From DATFVA01 sp963800255 (GTDB taxonomy: Bacteria > Bacteroidota > Ignavibacteria > Ignavibacteriales > Ignavibacteriaceae), in the NCBI GenBank assembly GCA_963800255.1, contig CAWDAK010000009.1:124001-188000 (forward strand): DNA of 64,000 bases, in the 5' to 3' direction. Position numbers and translations under genes: made by a program. The first letter of the stretch is position 1. Every line of letters starts with the position of its first letter. Positions 55,407 through 63,953 of the stretch are shown piece by piece. The notes beneath the pieces are model-generated. The model was not told where the DNA came from and made no database searches. It saw nothing but the letters and a program-made list of their open reading frames with translations.

Positions 55407-55965
55407 ATTTTTTTCGCTTTAAGAATTCCATTGCCCGTATAATATAGCCAATGAATGAAACAAAAATTAAAATTATGCTCAAGCCGTAGAGTGATAAATA
55501 TATCAAAGAATCTTTTGGTATACCAAGTACAATAAGGAGAATCACAACACCTATCACAATTACGGTAATCTTTCCAAGAACATTTGAAGGAAGAACCCTT
55601 CCGATTTTCTGTGTTACAAATATACCGCCGAGAAATATCAGAATGTCCCGGGCAATTATCATAAAGAAATAATAAGGCGGGATAGCACCCATTACAAATA
55701 ATTTAATAATAATAGCAGCCATTGCCACCTTATCAGCAAGCGGATCAATTATTTTACCGAATTCTGTAACCTGGTCGTATTTTCTTGCGAGGTATCCGTC
55801 GAGGATATCGGTAACGGCCGCAAGTACGACTACAGAGAAGATAATCACCCTCATTCCCGGATCACCAAGGTAATCGAATAGATACCAAAGAGGGACCGCC
55901 ATTATAAGGCGGAACATCGAAAGCAAATTTGAGGGGGTTGATATTTCTTCTATCGTATATCTCAT
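55393..55965 (-). CDS. pgsA: CDP-alcohol phosphatidyltransferase (PgsA-like)
   Basis: A 190-residue membrane enzyme with about five to six helices. The catalytic motif DGYLARKYDQVTEFGKIIDPL fits DGx2ARx8Gx3Dx3D and continues to ADK. Likely phosphatidylglycerophosphate synthase. The start overlaps the protease stop as ATGA, and the 3' end overlaps ftsY by 14 bp. Confidence 0.88.
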   Translation of the reverse strand: MRYTIEEISTPSNLLSMFRLIMAVPLWYLFDYLGDPGMRVIIFSVVVLAAVTDILDGYLARKYDQVTEFGKIIDPLADKVAMAAIIIKLFVMGAIPPYYFFMIIARDILIFLGGIFVTQKIGRVLPSNVLGKITVIVIGVVILLIVLGIPKDSLIYLSLYGLSIILIFVSFIGYIIRAMEFLKRKKYESV

Positions 55966-58900
55966 CTTATGACAGCAAATTTACCAATCTTTTCTTCAAC
56001 TTCATTATTTGAATCATCCAGACGCACGATCCGGTAGATATAAATTCCACTGCCGAGTTCTTGTCCGGATTGATCTCTCATATTATAATCTACTCCACCG
56101 TTTCCGTCAGTCTCATCCAGTTCGTTTATCCGAATTCCGTTAAGGTTCCAGATGATAATCTTCGCCCTTTTAGGAAGGTTTGCAAAAGTCATCTTTCCAG
56201 AGGCAACCTTCGCCGGGTTAGGATATATATAAACGTCTGAAAGATCTTTTGCATAGCCCGTTAATACAAGGTAGCTGCCCGCACCTGAGTTAATCATTAT
56301 CCCGTCAGTGGATGTAATATTAACAATTCTCAGCCTATACTCCTTCCCTATCGAACCTACGGGTTTATTACCCTTAAGGTTAAGATAGATGACCTTGGGA
56401 TCTGAAGCATCTACATCAACACTCGTAACCTTGTTATCAGGATCAAAGCTGTAGTTGGCGGTATTCATTGCCAGGGTCGGGTTCACCTCCCTGTTAAAGG
56501 CTATCCTGATCCGGTACGGACCCAATACCTCAAACGAACTAACGAAGAATTCTTCCGGTGTATTTACTGAATCCACATTAAACACGGTTGTATCAGCTGA
56601 GATGGGAGAGCCATAGTAATCCTTAATGCGGCTCGTGATTAATGTATTGGCGCCTATAGGTAAACTCTCATTGTAGGAGAGTACATAGGAATACTGGTTT
56701 GCCGGAGAAACCGAGTTTGGATATCCTATTCCGGATACGAGAAACGATTCAAGGTTTTCAATTGTATTATTTATTCTTTCTGAAAATGTAACCTGTATAT
56801 TTTTGCGGGTTCTGCTGATTACAGAAATTACCCCGGCTGGTTTGTGTGAATAAACCTGGATCACCTGACTCAGGTTAGAAAGTGGATCAGGTTTTGTTAC
56901 GTCATATCCCTGAACAGCATAATAATATTCTTTGCGAGGCAGGATTTGAAAATCATCAAACTCATTAGTCCCTGATGAATCAATAAGAGTAAGAGAATCA
57001 ACGGATAGTCCCCGGTATATATAATAGAACTGTCCGGATCCGCTCCAGGATAAATGGATTGAAACCGAATCCATACTGTATCCCGAAAGATTATAAGGCG
57101 TGCCTGCCTTATTTGAAACAGCGAATTCAACGAACTTAATTCCGGTTTGGGTTGGGAAAGCAACTTCCGGAACACTATTTTTATTAAGATCTCCCACGAA
57201 TATGGAATTAGAATTAATATTTTCTTTGTAGGAAATTATTTTAACATCACCGAAATTGTCCTTGAAGATATATGAATATGGAAATACGAACAGAATAAGC
57301 TCGTCAACTCCGTCATTGTCTATATCCGCGAAACGGATACTATTGTCGATAGTCCGGAAAGTCCCTCCCCCGCTGAATTCAGTTGACGCATCAATAAAAC
57401 CTTCCTGGTAAATATTATGCAGTGAATTTCCAGAATAAGTATATATATTGAGTATGTAAAACGGTGCGATATCATAAGCAGTTAAGGAATGCAGCAGGAC
57501 AGCAATTTCTTCCTGTCCGTCACCGTCAAAATCGCCGGCAGTAAGAAACTCCGCGGAGGACATAAAAAAGGTTGAATCCTGCAGAAAAGGGGAATAACCT
57601 CCACTTCCATCAGATTCATAACTGAAGATATCACCGTCTTCATCAATCATCCAAAATTCTTTATGACCATCATTATCTAAATCAGTGACTACAGAGTGAG
57701 GCAAACCTAATTGGTTGCCATTATACCTGTCGGGAGTAAAATTAGTTAGAGATTTTGTTCCTGTATGGGCCAGGTTGTTGTCAAACTTCCAGACAGACAA
57801 GGAGGTGTCTGTATTCTGATTAAAAGCTATCACTTCAGGCTTTCCGTCACTGTCAAGGTCATTTGCCAGAGCGGGCCAGAAGGTATTTGATGAATCAGTA
57901 AATTTATTCTGAAGTGAAAATATTCCAGCGGAAGTCTGCTCGTCTAGATAACCGGTACCTATATTTGAACTGAGCAAATCTGTTTTTCCGTTATTGTTGA
58001 AATCTCCTACGTCACGCGGAAGTTTGTTTTTTATGGAATCCGCGGCAGAGAAAGTATTATTATTCAGTTTAAATAGAGTGTAATAAACGTCTTCCGAGTT
58101 ATAAAACTGGCGGGATAAAACTTCGTTAAAATCATTCGTAATGAAATTTACAGGATCTTCATAGATGCTTCCTCTCGGCAGACTGTAGGGCTGAACATAC
58201 TCAGCAGCCATGTCTGCGTTATATTCAACAGGTATCGTGAAGATGGAATCCTGTCCTGAAGGATTAAGGACTGTCGTTTTTTTACCTACCAGATTCTCAG
58301 CCTGCATGTACACTTCATAGACTGAATTCTGTTCAACCAGCTGTTTAGGTATAAATCCATAATGAACATTTTTCACGAACTGATTATTAGTATTAAATCC
58401 ATCAAGTGTAACGAAATCGAAATCCCCTGCTGATCCCAACTTCCGGTAAAACATTTTAGTCACGCAGGGCTGGTTTGTATAAACAGAAGCCAGTACAGTT
58501 GCTTTTTCACCGTAGAGTGCCGGTCCTAGTGTTACCAGCAAGGCTTGAGGAGATGTTCTTATAATATTAAAATTGACCCGCTCTTCAAGGGTTCGGCCGT
58601 TTGTAAGGTTCACTAAAATCCGCAGACCATAAACTGAGTCAGGGAGCTGTGAAATATCAAGGGTATAAATATGTTCATTAACGAACTGGTTTCTACCATC
58701 GGCAATGAGCGAGATCCAGTTATCAGGATTAAAACCATAACCATAATCAAGCTGAAAGTTCACAAAGTAAGGCGAAAGAACAGTTGCGTTAATCTGAATG
58801 GAATCTGATAAAGTTGAGAAATCCTGGGTTGGATTTTCAAATTTAATTATTGAAGGCGCTCCTACATTAAGTGCATTATAAAGATTCAGTCTGCCTGCAC

Positions 58901-60194
58901 CTGTATATAGGTCCCATCCAGGAGTGCCAATATCATCCGAAGTACTTTTCAGTATTTGCTTTACTTCCTCATTTGAGAAGGAATTTTTGGAAAGGATAAG
59001 TGCAGCAGCACCTGAAACAAACGGAGATGATGCAGATGTGCCTGATACGTATGCGTATCCGTTATCTTTTGCCGTTGTAAAAATCTGAGTCCCCGGAGCC
59101 ATCAGATCGAGTGTAGATCCATAGTTTGAATTGGACGCACGGTAATCCTCCTGAGTTGAATTCCCTACACAAATAACCTCAGAATAGCCGGATGGATAAT
59201 GCGGCTCGTCAGATCCTGAATTCCCGGCGGAACCAACAAGAACAACGTTCTTTGAATAAGCATACCTTATTACATCTCTGAGGACAAACGAGAACGAATT
59301 GTCACCGAAACTCATATTTATTACTTTGGAACCCATCTGTACAGCGTAAAGTATGGCAGCCGCAACATCATCTTCTTCGCCATAACCTCCCGGATCAAAA
59401 GCTCTCAGGTTTAGAATCTTTATGTCAGGAGCAGTGCCGGCTATACCGGTTGAGTTGTTAGTCTCGGCGGCAGCGATTCCTGCTATGTATGTACCGTGAC
59501 CATATTCGTCCATAGGGTTATTATCCCAGGTTAAATAATCACCACCTGATGAATCAAATGGAAAGCCTACACGGTCGGTAAAATCCCAACCCTGATAATC
59601 ATCAATAAAACCATTGTTGTCATCATCAATTCCGTTTGATCTTTTATCGCGTCCATTAGCATCAGTCCCAATCTCGCCAGGATTAAGTTTTATTTTATTC
59701 TTTAAATCAGGATGAAGGTAATCTATTCCTGTATCAATTATTGCGAGCAAAACCGTATCGGCGCCCTCAGTTATATCCCAGGCATCAAAAGCTTTTATTT
59801 TTGCAAGTCCCCATTGATTCCCGACAAGACTGTCATTAGGGGTCATTTCCATTTTGTATACATTGGCACGCTGAATATATTCAATTGAGGGATCTTCATT
59901 CTGAAGAGCCAGGAATGAAGATTCATCAACCGTTTTATCGAAGGTAACTTTTATTATTCTGCCAAGGACTTCATTTTGTTTTGCAATTCCTTTAGCAAGA
60001 TAATTTACTTTGGGTGATAGATTTGAAAAACTGAAGGATTTACCTGAAGGAAGGTACTTACTCGATTGAACTTTACTTTCTATTTCCTTTTTGGAAACGT
60101 AGTCTTTGTATTTTATAAAATATGTCGATTGAGGAAACAGAAGCGAACTAACTAAAAAAGACAGGATAAATGTTAGCCCCGTTTTATAATTCAT
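55962..60194 (-). CDS. Large subtilisin-like protease with FG-GAP-like repeats and T9SS sorting domain
   Basis: A 1410-residue secreted protein. Signal peptide (about 1-22), propeptide-like region (about 25-120), S8 domain (about 125-440) with Asp154 (IIDTGID), His233 (YGHGT), Asn325 (GSAGN) and Ser387 (SGTSASSP). Then Ig-like/beta regions, several Asp-rich VCBS/FG-GAP-like units (DFNNNGKTDLL, DLDSDGKPEV, DLDNDGHKEF, DFDGDGQEEI, DIDNDGVDEL), fibronectin-like modules, and at the end a T9SS type A signal (VYIYPNPA ... GSGIYIYRI). Predicted export by type IX secretion. Starts inside purF's end (11-bp overlap) and ends in ATGA overlap with pgsA. Substrate unknown. Confidence 0.93.
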   Translation of the reverse strand: MNYKTGLTFILSFLVSSLLFPQSTYFIKYKDYVSKKEIESKVQSSKYLPSGKSFSFSNLSPKVNYLAKGIAKQNEVLGRIIKVTFDKTVDESSFLALQNEDPSIEYIQRANVYKMEMTPNDSLVGNQWGLAKIKAFDAWDITEGADTVLLAIIDTGIDYLHPDLKNKIKLNPGEIGTDANGRDKRSNGIDDDNNGFIDDYQGWDFTDRVGFPFDSSGGDYLTWDNNPMDEYGHGTYIAGIAAAETNNSTGIAGTAPDIKILNLRAFDPGGYGEEDDVAAAILYAVQMGSKVINMSFGDNSFSFVLRDVIRYAYSKNVVLVGSAGNSGSDEPHYPSGYSEVICVGNSTQEDYRASNSNYGSTLDLMAPGTQIFTTAKDNGYAYVSGTSASSPFVSGAAALILSKNSFSNEEVKQILKSTSDDIGTPGWDLYTGAGRLNLYNALNVGAPSIIKFENPTQDFSTLSDSIQINATVLSPYFVNFQLDYGYGFNPDNWISLIADGRNQFVNEHIYTLDISQLPDSVYGLRILVNLTNGRTLEERVNFNIIRTSPQALLVTLGPALYGEKATVLASVYTNQPCVTKMFYRKLGSAGDFDFVTLDGFNTNNQFVKNVHYGFIPKQLVEQNSVYEVYMQAENLVGKKTTVLNPSGQDSIFTIPVEYNADMAAEYVQPYSLPRGSIYEDPVNFITNDFNEVLSRQFYNSEDVYYTLFKLNNNTFSAADSIKNKLPRDVGDFNNNGKTDLLSSNIGTGYLDEQTSAGIFSLQNKFTDSSNTFWPALANDLDSDGKPEVIAFNQNTDTSLSVWKFDNNLAHTGTKSLTNFTPDRYNGNQLGLPHSVVTDLDNDGHKEFWMIDEDGDIFSYESDGSGGYSPFLQDSTFFMSSAEFLTAGDFDGDGQEEIAVLLHSLTAYDIAPFYILNIYTYSGNSLHNIYQEGFIDASTEFSGGGTFRTIDNSIRFADIDNDGVDELILFVFPYSYIFKDNFGDVKIISYKENINSNSIFVGDLNKNSVPEVAFPTQTGIKFVEFAVSNKAGTPYNLSGYSMDSVSIHLSWSGSGQFYYIYRGLSVDSLTLIDSSGTNEFDDFQILPRKEYYYAVQGYDVTKPDPLSNLSQVIQVYSHKPAGVISVISRTRKNIQVTFSERINNTIENLESFLVSGIGYPNSVSPANQYSYVLSYNESLPIGANTLITSRIKDYYGSPISADTTVFNVDSVNTPEEFFVSSFEVLGPYRIRIAFNREVNPTLAMNTANYSFDPDNKVTSVDVDASDPKVIYLNLKGNKPVGSIGKEYRLRIVNITSTDGIMINSGAGSYLVLTGYAKDLSDVYIYPNPAKVASGKMTFANLPKRAKIIIWNLNGIRINELDETDGNGGVDYNMRDQSGQELGSGIYIYRIVRLDDSNNEVEEKIGKFAVIR

Positions 60195-61662
60195 ATATCT
60201 CCTTCTTAAAGTTTTTATCTACCTGTGTTGGATATTCGCCCGAGAAGCAGGCGGTACAAAAATTTTCAGAATCTGCTTCGGATACTGCTTCCAGCATTTC
60301 ATCAATAGTCATATATTCAAGACTGTCAACTCCAAGGTATTTACGAATTTCCTCTATGTTTCCATGCATCTGGTTTGCAATCAGCTCTTCCCTGCTGGGA
60401 AAATCCATTCCGTAGAAACAAGGATGTTTAATAGGTGAGGAAGATATCCTGATGTGTATTTCTTTAGGATTAGCTTCTCTTATCAGGTTAACAAGCTGTT
60501 TGGAAGTTGTGCCTCTAACTATTGAATCATCCACCATCACAACGGTCCGTCCTTCAAGTACACCCTTAACCGTATTAAATTTAAATCTAACTCCAAGTTC
60601 ACGCCGTTCCTGTCCCGGCTGAATGAATGTCCTTCCGATGTAATGACTTCTTATCAATCCAATTTCAAGTTTTGAATTTACTCCCTGTTTTTCAAGTTGA
60701 CTCTGGTAGCCCAGTGCGGTGGTATTTGAGCTATCGGGCACGCTAATAACAATCACCTTCTCTCCATCCTTATCAACAACGGGATATTTCTTTGCGAGGA
60801 TTTTACCGAGCCTTCTTCTCATCTTATCCACGTTATGTCCGAAGATAAAACTGTCAGGCCTTGAGAAATAAATGTATTCAAAGATGCAGTGTTTCTTGGG
60901 ATAGTGTTCCGGTTTTATCCGGTATGATTTTATTTTATTGCTTTCGTAAACTTCCTCGTCAATTACAATCAGTTCGCCGGGCTCAACTTCACGTCTGAAT
61001 TCAGCAGTTAAAAGATCAAATGCACAAGTTTCTGACGCAACCACAAAAGCATTATTCAGCTTAGCTATTGAGAGCGGTCTGAAACCGTAAGGATCCCTTG
61101 CGGCTATCACTTTATCATCTGTAAGAATAGTAAGGCAGTACGCTCCTTCAAGTCGCTGTAATGCTTCCCTTATCTGTTCTACCTGGTCATTAAGTTTGCT
61201 TCTCGCAATAAGATGAAGTATAACTTCGGTGTCGCTTGTGGTCTGGAATATAGCACCTTCATTTACCAGTTCCTGACGCAATTCTTTGGCGTTAGTAAGG
61301 TTGCCGTTATGTGCAACTGCCAGGTTGCCAAGCCTGTAATTGACTACAAAAGGCTGGATATTTTTAACAGACTTTGAGGATCCCGTGGTTGAGTAACGGT
61401 TATGTCCTATTGCCATCGTTCCCGGGAGACTGTTGAAAATTTTAGGATCTGCAAAAACCTCAGAAACTAGTCCCTCCCCCTTATGAATATTGAATATGGA
61501 ATGCTCTTTTTCATTCACCGACCTTGTTACGATTCCGCATGCTTCCTGTCCCCTATGCTGAAGTGCATGCAGCCCGTAATATGTATTCAAAGAGGCGCTA
61601 TCAGTACCGTATATGCCGACAATTCCACAAAAACATTTCGGTTTTTCCGATTGTATCTTCAT
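60184..61662 (-). CDS. purF: Amidophosphoribosyltransferase
   Basis: A protein of about 492 residues from the ATG at 61662. Short propeptide then the N-terminal nucleophile CGIVGIYG (glutaminase domain), HNGNLTNAKELRQ, and the PRPP loop MVDDSIVRGTTSKQLV. Cys residues in HCIFEYIYF, HPCFYGMDF and FCTACFSGE match the [4Fe-4S] ligands of the Bacillus-type enzyme. First committed step of purine synthesis. A TTG 45 bp upstream would add a non-homologous leader. Head of the purF-protease-pgsA-ftsY run. Confidence 0.95.
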   Translation of the reverse strand: MKIQSEKPKCFCGIVGIYGTDSASLNTYYGLHALQHRGQEACGIVTRSVNEKEHSIFNIHKGEGLVSEVFADPKIFNSLPGTMAIGHNRYSTTGSSKSVKNIQPFVVNYRLGNLAVAHNGNLTNAKELRQELVNEGAIFQTTSDTEVILHLIARSKLNDQVEQIREALQRLEGAYCLTILTDDKVIAARDPYGFRPLSIAKLNNAFVVASETCAFDLLTAEFRREVEPGELIVIDEEVYESNKIKSYRIKPEHYPKKHCIFEYIYFSRPDSFIFGHNVDKMRRRLGKILAKKYPVVDKDGEKVIVISVPDSSNTTALGYQSQLEKQGVNSKLEIGLIRSHYIGRTFIQPGQERRELGVRFKFNTVKGVLEGRTVVMVDDSIVRGTTSKQLVNLIREANPKEIHIRISSSPIKHPCFYGMDFPSREELIANQMHGNIEEIRKYLGVDSLEYMTIDEMLEAVSEADSENFCTACFSGEYPTQVDKNFKKEIYEL

Positions 61663-61750
61663 CAAATTCTTAACCTGTTTATTAAAGGGAAGTGCAAATT
61701 TAAGCAATTATTAAATCTTTTTTAAGAAAAATAGAGCGATATCAAAAAAT

Positions 61751-61774
61751 AAAAAAGGTACTATTTGAAGTACC
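61751..61774 (-). terminator. Minus-strand intrinsic terminator upstream of purF
   Basis: Read on the minus strand: GGTAC (61774-61770), 8-nt loop, GTACC (61761-61757), then six T (61756-61751) and further T. It points the way of the small frame 61955-61761 and ends about 89 bp before the purF ATG, so purF probably has its own promoter between 61750 and 61662. Confidence 0.65.
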
Positions 61775-61955
61775 CCGAAGAATATACCATAATTTTGACC
61801 GGAAGTTCCGGTGCCTCAGGGGAATTAAAAAATACTGAAAGACCCGCATGGCCCCTCTGAATGGCATCAGAGGGCTTACCTTCAAGGAAATAAAAAAACC
61901 AATTATCATCTCTTAAATTAGTATTCAAATCGGAAGGATAATAACTGCTGTTCAA
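61761..61955 (-). CDS. Possible small ORF of 64 residues, unknown
   Basis: An ATG-initiated frame of 64 codons with no match I recognise. Aromatic residues at start and end (WFFYFLEGKP, MVYSSGYFK). Its stop codon lies within the loop of the minus-strand terminator at 61751-61774, which supports a transcript end but not translation. Internal hairpins (61851-61875 and the palindrome 61798-61812) make an RNA gene equally likely. Low confidence. Confidence 0.25.
   Translation of the reverse strand: MNSSYYPSDLNTNLRDDNWFFYFLEGKPSDAIQRGHAGLSVFFNSPEAPELPVKIMVYSSGYFK
61798..61812. repeat. 15-bp perfect palindrome
   Basis: ACCGGAA, G, TTCCGGT: perfect 7-bp arms around one base. A second strong stem-loop lies 40 bp away: GCCCCTCTGA (61851-61860), loop ATGGCA, TCAGAGGGC (61867-61875). 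Either operator-like DNA or structured RNA. Confidence 0.4.
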
Positions 61956-62271
61956 CTAAGAGCTGTCCACATAATAACTTGGAAGTATATATGGGTGGAA
62001 ACGCCAAAACGGTGAGGCGCAAGCAAATCCCTGTATATCTTATATCCTTAGTCAAGCAAGAGCTTGATAAAAGAAAAAATGATTAAGGCAGAAAGATCAA
62101 ATATTATTTGTGAATAGCAGCGCTTCAGTTGAAAAGATTGGCTTCCAGGTATTAGGTGAGTACTAATGGGGAAGTCTTTATGCAGTAGTTAGGAGCTTGT
62201 TGGTGGCCGACAGAAGGCCGACAGATAGCCGAGAGAAGCGAAATCAGGTTGCAAAAGTGAAGAAAAATAAG
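61956..62271. other. Unexplained hairpin-rich region beyond tRNA-Pro
   Basis: No supported gene. Contains: a 9-bp direct repeat ATAATAACT (61938-61946 and 61971-61979); a long helix pairing 61980-61995 with 62029-62041 around a CGCC/GGCG inner stem; perfect hairpin TCAAGC-AAGA-GCTTGA (62052-62067); a two-part hairpin 62141-62175 (GCTTCC/GGAAGT outer, ATTAG/CTAAT inner); and three 11-bp tandem repeats (62205-62237). Candidate for a noncoding RNA on either strand or the remains of an inserted element. Confidence 0.45.
62205..62237. repeat. Three tandem 11-bp repeats
   Basis: GGCCGACAGAA, GGCCGACAGAT and AGCCGAGAGAA in direct tandem; units one and two differ at a single base, the third at three. 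About 35 bp beyond the 3' end of tRNA-Pro. Origin or function unknown. Confidence 0.6.
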
Positions 62272-62345
62272 TCGGAACGGCGGGATTTGAACCCGCGACC
62301 ACCTGAACCCCATTCAGGTACGCTACCGGGCTGCGCCACGTTCCG
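62272..62345 (-). tRNA. tRNA-Pro (anticodon GGG)
   Basis: A 74-nt cloverleaf on the minus strand: acceptor CGGAACG/CGTTCCG with discriminator A, D arm with CCCGGTAGC, anticodon stem CCTGA/TCAGG around loop ATGGGGT (anticodon GGG), T arm GCGGG-TTCAAAT-CCCGC. CCA is not encoded. Its 5' end is 5 bp after the MerR gene stop on the same strand, so they may share a transcript. Confidence 0.95.
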
Positions 62346-62350
62346 ATATT

Positions 62351-62740
62351 TTACAATTTCTCAAGTACAAATTCTAAAATACTTTTGATTTCTTCAAGGT
62401 CTTTTTTCAATGACGGTTTTTCTTTTTTCGGCTCGCTAGAAACTTCAGTTTTAGACTCTGGTTCCTGTTCGGTGAAAACGGCTCCCTGGTCAGGAGAATA
62501 ATCTTCCAGTATTTTCTTCGCACCTTCTATAGTATACTTTTTTTCTCTGAGTAAAGTTTTAATATGAAGTATTAGCTGAATGTCCTTATTCGTATAAATC
62601 CGGTTTCCAGCCCTGTTTTTCTGCGGTTTTAACTGTTCAAACTCAGTTTCCCAGTACCGGAGAACATATTGTTCTATTTCGGTTATCTTACTTACTTCGC
62701 TGATTGAGTAATATAACTTTTTAATAGCAAGGTTTTTCAT
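62351..62740 (-). CDS. MerR-family transcriptional regulator
   Basis: A 129-residue protein. N-terminal MerR helix-turn-helix and wing (LYYSISEVSKITEIEQYVLRYWE, with the RYWE contact and GNRIYTNKDIQLI), a dimer helix, then a charged linker and short C-terminal coiled coil (SLKKDLEEIKSILEFVLEKL). No metal-sensing Cys, so the signal is unknown. GAGGAAG ribosome site before the ATG. Confidence 0.9.
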   Translation of the reverse strand: MKNLAIKKLYYSISEVSKITEIEQYVLRYWETEFEQLKPQKNRAGNRIYTNKDIQLILHIKTLLREKKYTIEGAKKILEDYSPDQGAVFTEQEPESKTEVSSEPKKEKPSLKKDLEEIKSILEFVLEKL

Positions 62741-62832
62741 ATTATTTACTTCCTCAGTTTAAAGAAAAATAAATAATCCGATTGATAATCGCAATATCAG
62801 AGGATTAAATAATTATTACCTTTAGAGAAAAG

Positions 62833-63516
62833 CTATAATTTGTTCTCTTTTATAACGATATCAATGAGTTCATTAACATCATTCAACTCATAATCAGCAT
62901 CATGCGTCTTAGTATCGAATGTATCACCATATTTAGCAAAAGCGGTTTTCATTCCGACATTGGCAGCACCTATAATATCTCTTTCCACCCAGTCACCAAC
63001 CATTATCGCTTCTTCAGGTTTTACTTCAAGTTTCTCAAGTATAGTTAAAAAAGGTGCTGAATGAGGTTTTCTCTGACCTGTATCCTCAAAAGTAACCACC
63101 GCATCTACTATGTGATGAAAATTCAAATAGGCCAGCCTTAGCCAGGCTTCTTTAACCGGAGCATCTGAAACGATACCCATTTTAATACCAAGTTTAAGCA
63201 GCTTATTAAGTGTTGAGTACACATGAGGATAAGGGATCAATGCTGCCTCGCGGGCCTTCCGGTAAGCCACTATTCCTGCTGAAAGTATCTTATAATCGAC
63301 CTTTTTCAGTACCCTTTGAAGAAAAGCGTCAAATACCTGCTGGTACTCAATTCCCTGCTCTTTATATATTTCCTCAATAACTTTATTGGAATCCTCAACT
63401 GACAATTCAAGTCCGGCATCTATCATTGCAGGTATGGCTTCTTCTATTGCTCTCCTTTTCATCTTCATAAAATCAACGAGTGTATTATCAAGATCGAATA
63501 TTACGGCACGGATCAA
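62833..63516 (-). CDS. HAD-superfamily phosphatase
   Basis: A 227-residue HAD hydrolase. Motif I IFDLDNTLVD (nucleophile Asp), motif II GIVSDAP, motif III Lys in TGQRKPHSAPF, motif IV VGDWVERDIIGA. A helical cap (about 15-85) marks type C1. Substrate unknown; resembles phosphoglycolate-like or glyceraldehyde-3-phosphate phosphatases. ATG overlaps aroQ's end by 4 bp. Confidence 0.88.
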   Translation of the reverse strand: MIRAVIFDLDNTLVDFMKMKRRAIEEAIPAMIDAGLELSVEDSNKVIEEIYKEQGIEYQQVFDAFLQRVLKKVDYKILSAGIVAYRKAREAALIPYPHVYSTLNKLLKLGIKMGIVSDAPVKEAWLRLAYLNFHHIVDAVVTFEDTGQRKPHSAPFLTILEKLEVKPEEAIMVGDWVERDIIGAANVGMKTAFAKYGDTFDTKTHDADYELNDVNELIDIVIKENKL

Positions 63517-63953
63517 ATTTCGCCTCCTTTATCTTCAATTTTATTTTTAAGCAAATATACAGCAGCATAATAACTTTTTTCTTTAAAACCGCTTATATAA
63601 CCATCACAAACTGAAGCAGTTAACAGAATCTGTCTGTAATCCTCTCTAGCAGCTAAATTAGATAAATGCACCTCGATTTTCGGGATGTCAAGTTCAGCAA
63701 GAGCATCTCTTATTGCTACGGAGGTATGCGCATATCCTCCCGGATTTATTATCAGTCCGTCAAAACCGGAAAGTGACTGCAGCTTATTTATAATGCTTCC
63801 TTCAGTATTGCTCTGGAAAAAATCAAAATCAATGTTCATAAATTCTGCGCAAAGCATGCTTTTAATATCCTCAAGGGTTAAAGTCCCATAATGAGTTTTA
63901 TCCCTTTTTCCGAGGAGATTGAGGTTTGGCCCGTTTACTACAGCTATTTTCAT
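63513..63953 (-). CDS. aroQ: 3-dehydroquinate dehydratase, type II
   Basis: A 146-residue AroQ. Seen: GPNLNLLGKRDKTHYG (catalytic Arg/Tyr loop), FFQSNTEGSII, INPGGYAHTSVAIRDAL (active His) and EVHLSNLAAREDYRQ. Shikimate pathway step three. The start ATG overlaps the stop of an upstream gene by ATGA. Confidence 0.96.
   Translation of the reverse strand: MKIAVVNGPNLNLLGKRDKTHYGTLTLEDIKSMLCAEFMNIDFDFFQSNTEGSIINKLQSLSGFDGLIINPGGYAHTSVAIRDALAELDIPKIEVHLSNLAAREDYRQILLTASVCDGYISGFKEKSYYAAVYLLKNKIEDKGGEI

Noticed and set aside
61663..61707. TTG start of purF at 61707
   Set aside because: Adds 15 residues absent from the family; the ATG at 61662 leaves the expected short propeptide before the catalytic Cys.
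61980..62041. c-di-GMP-I (GEMM)-like riboswitch
   Set aside because: GAAA and GGCGCAAGC resemble parts of the motif, but the tetraloop-receptor layout is missing and no suitable gene follows on the plus strand.
62197..62388. 63-codon plus-strand frame across tRNA-Pro
   Set aside because: It is the antisense of the tRNA; text such as RRDLNPRPPEPHSG is the known false protein produced by reading tRNA genes on the wrong strand.
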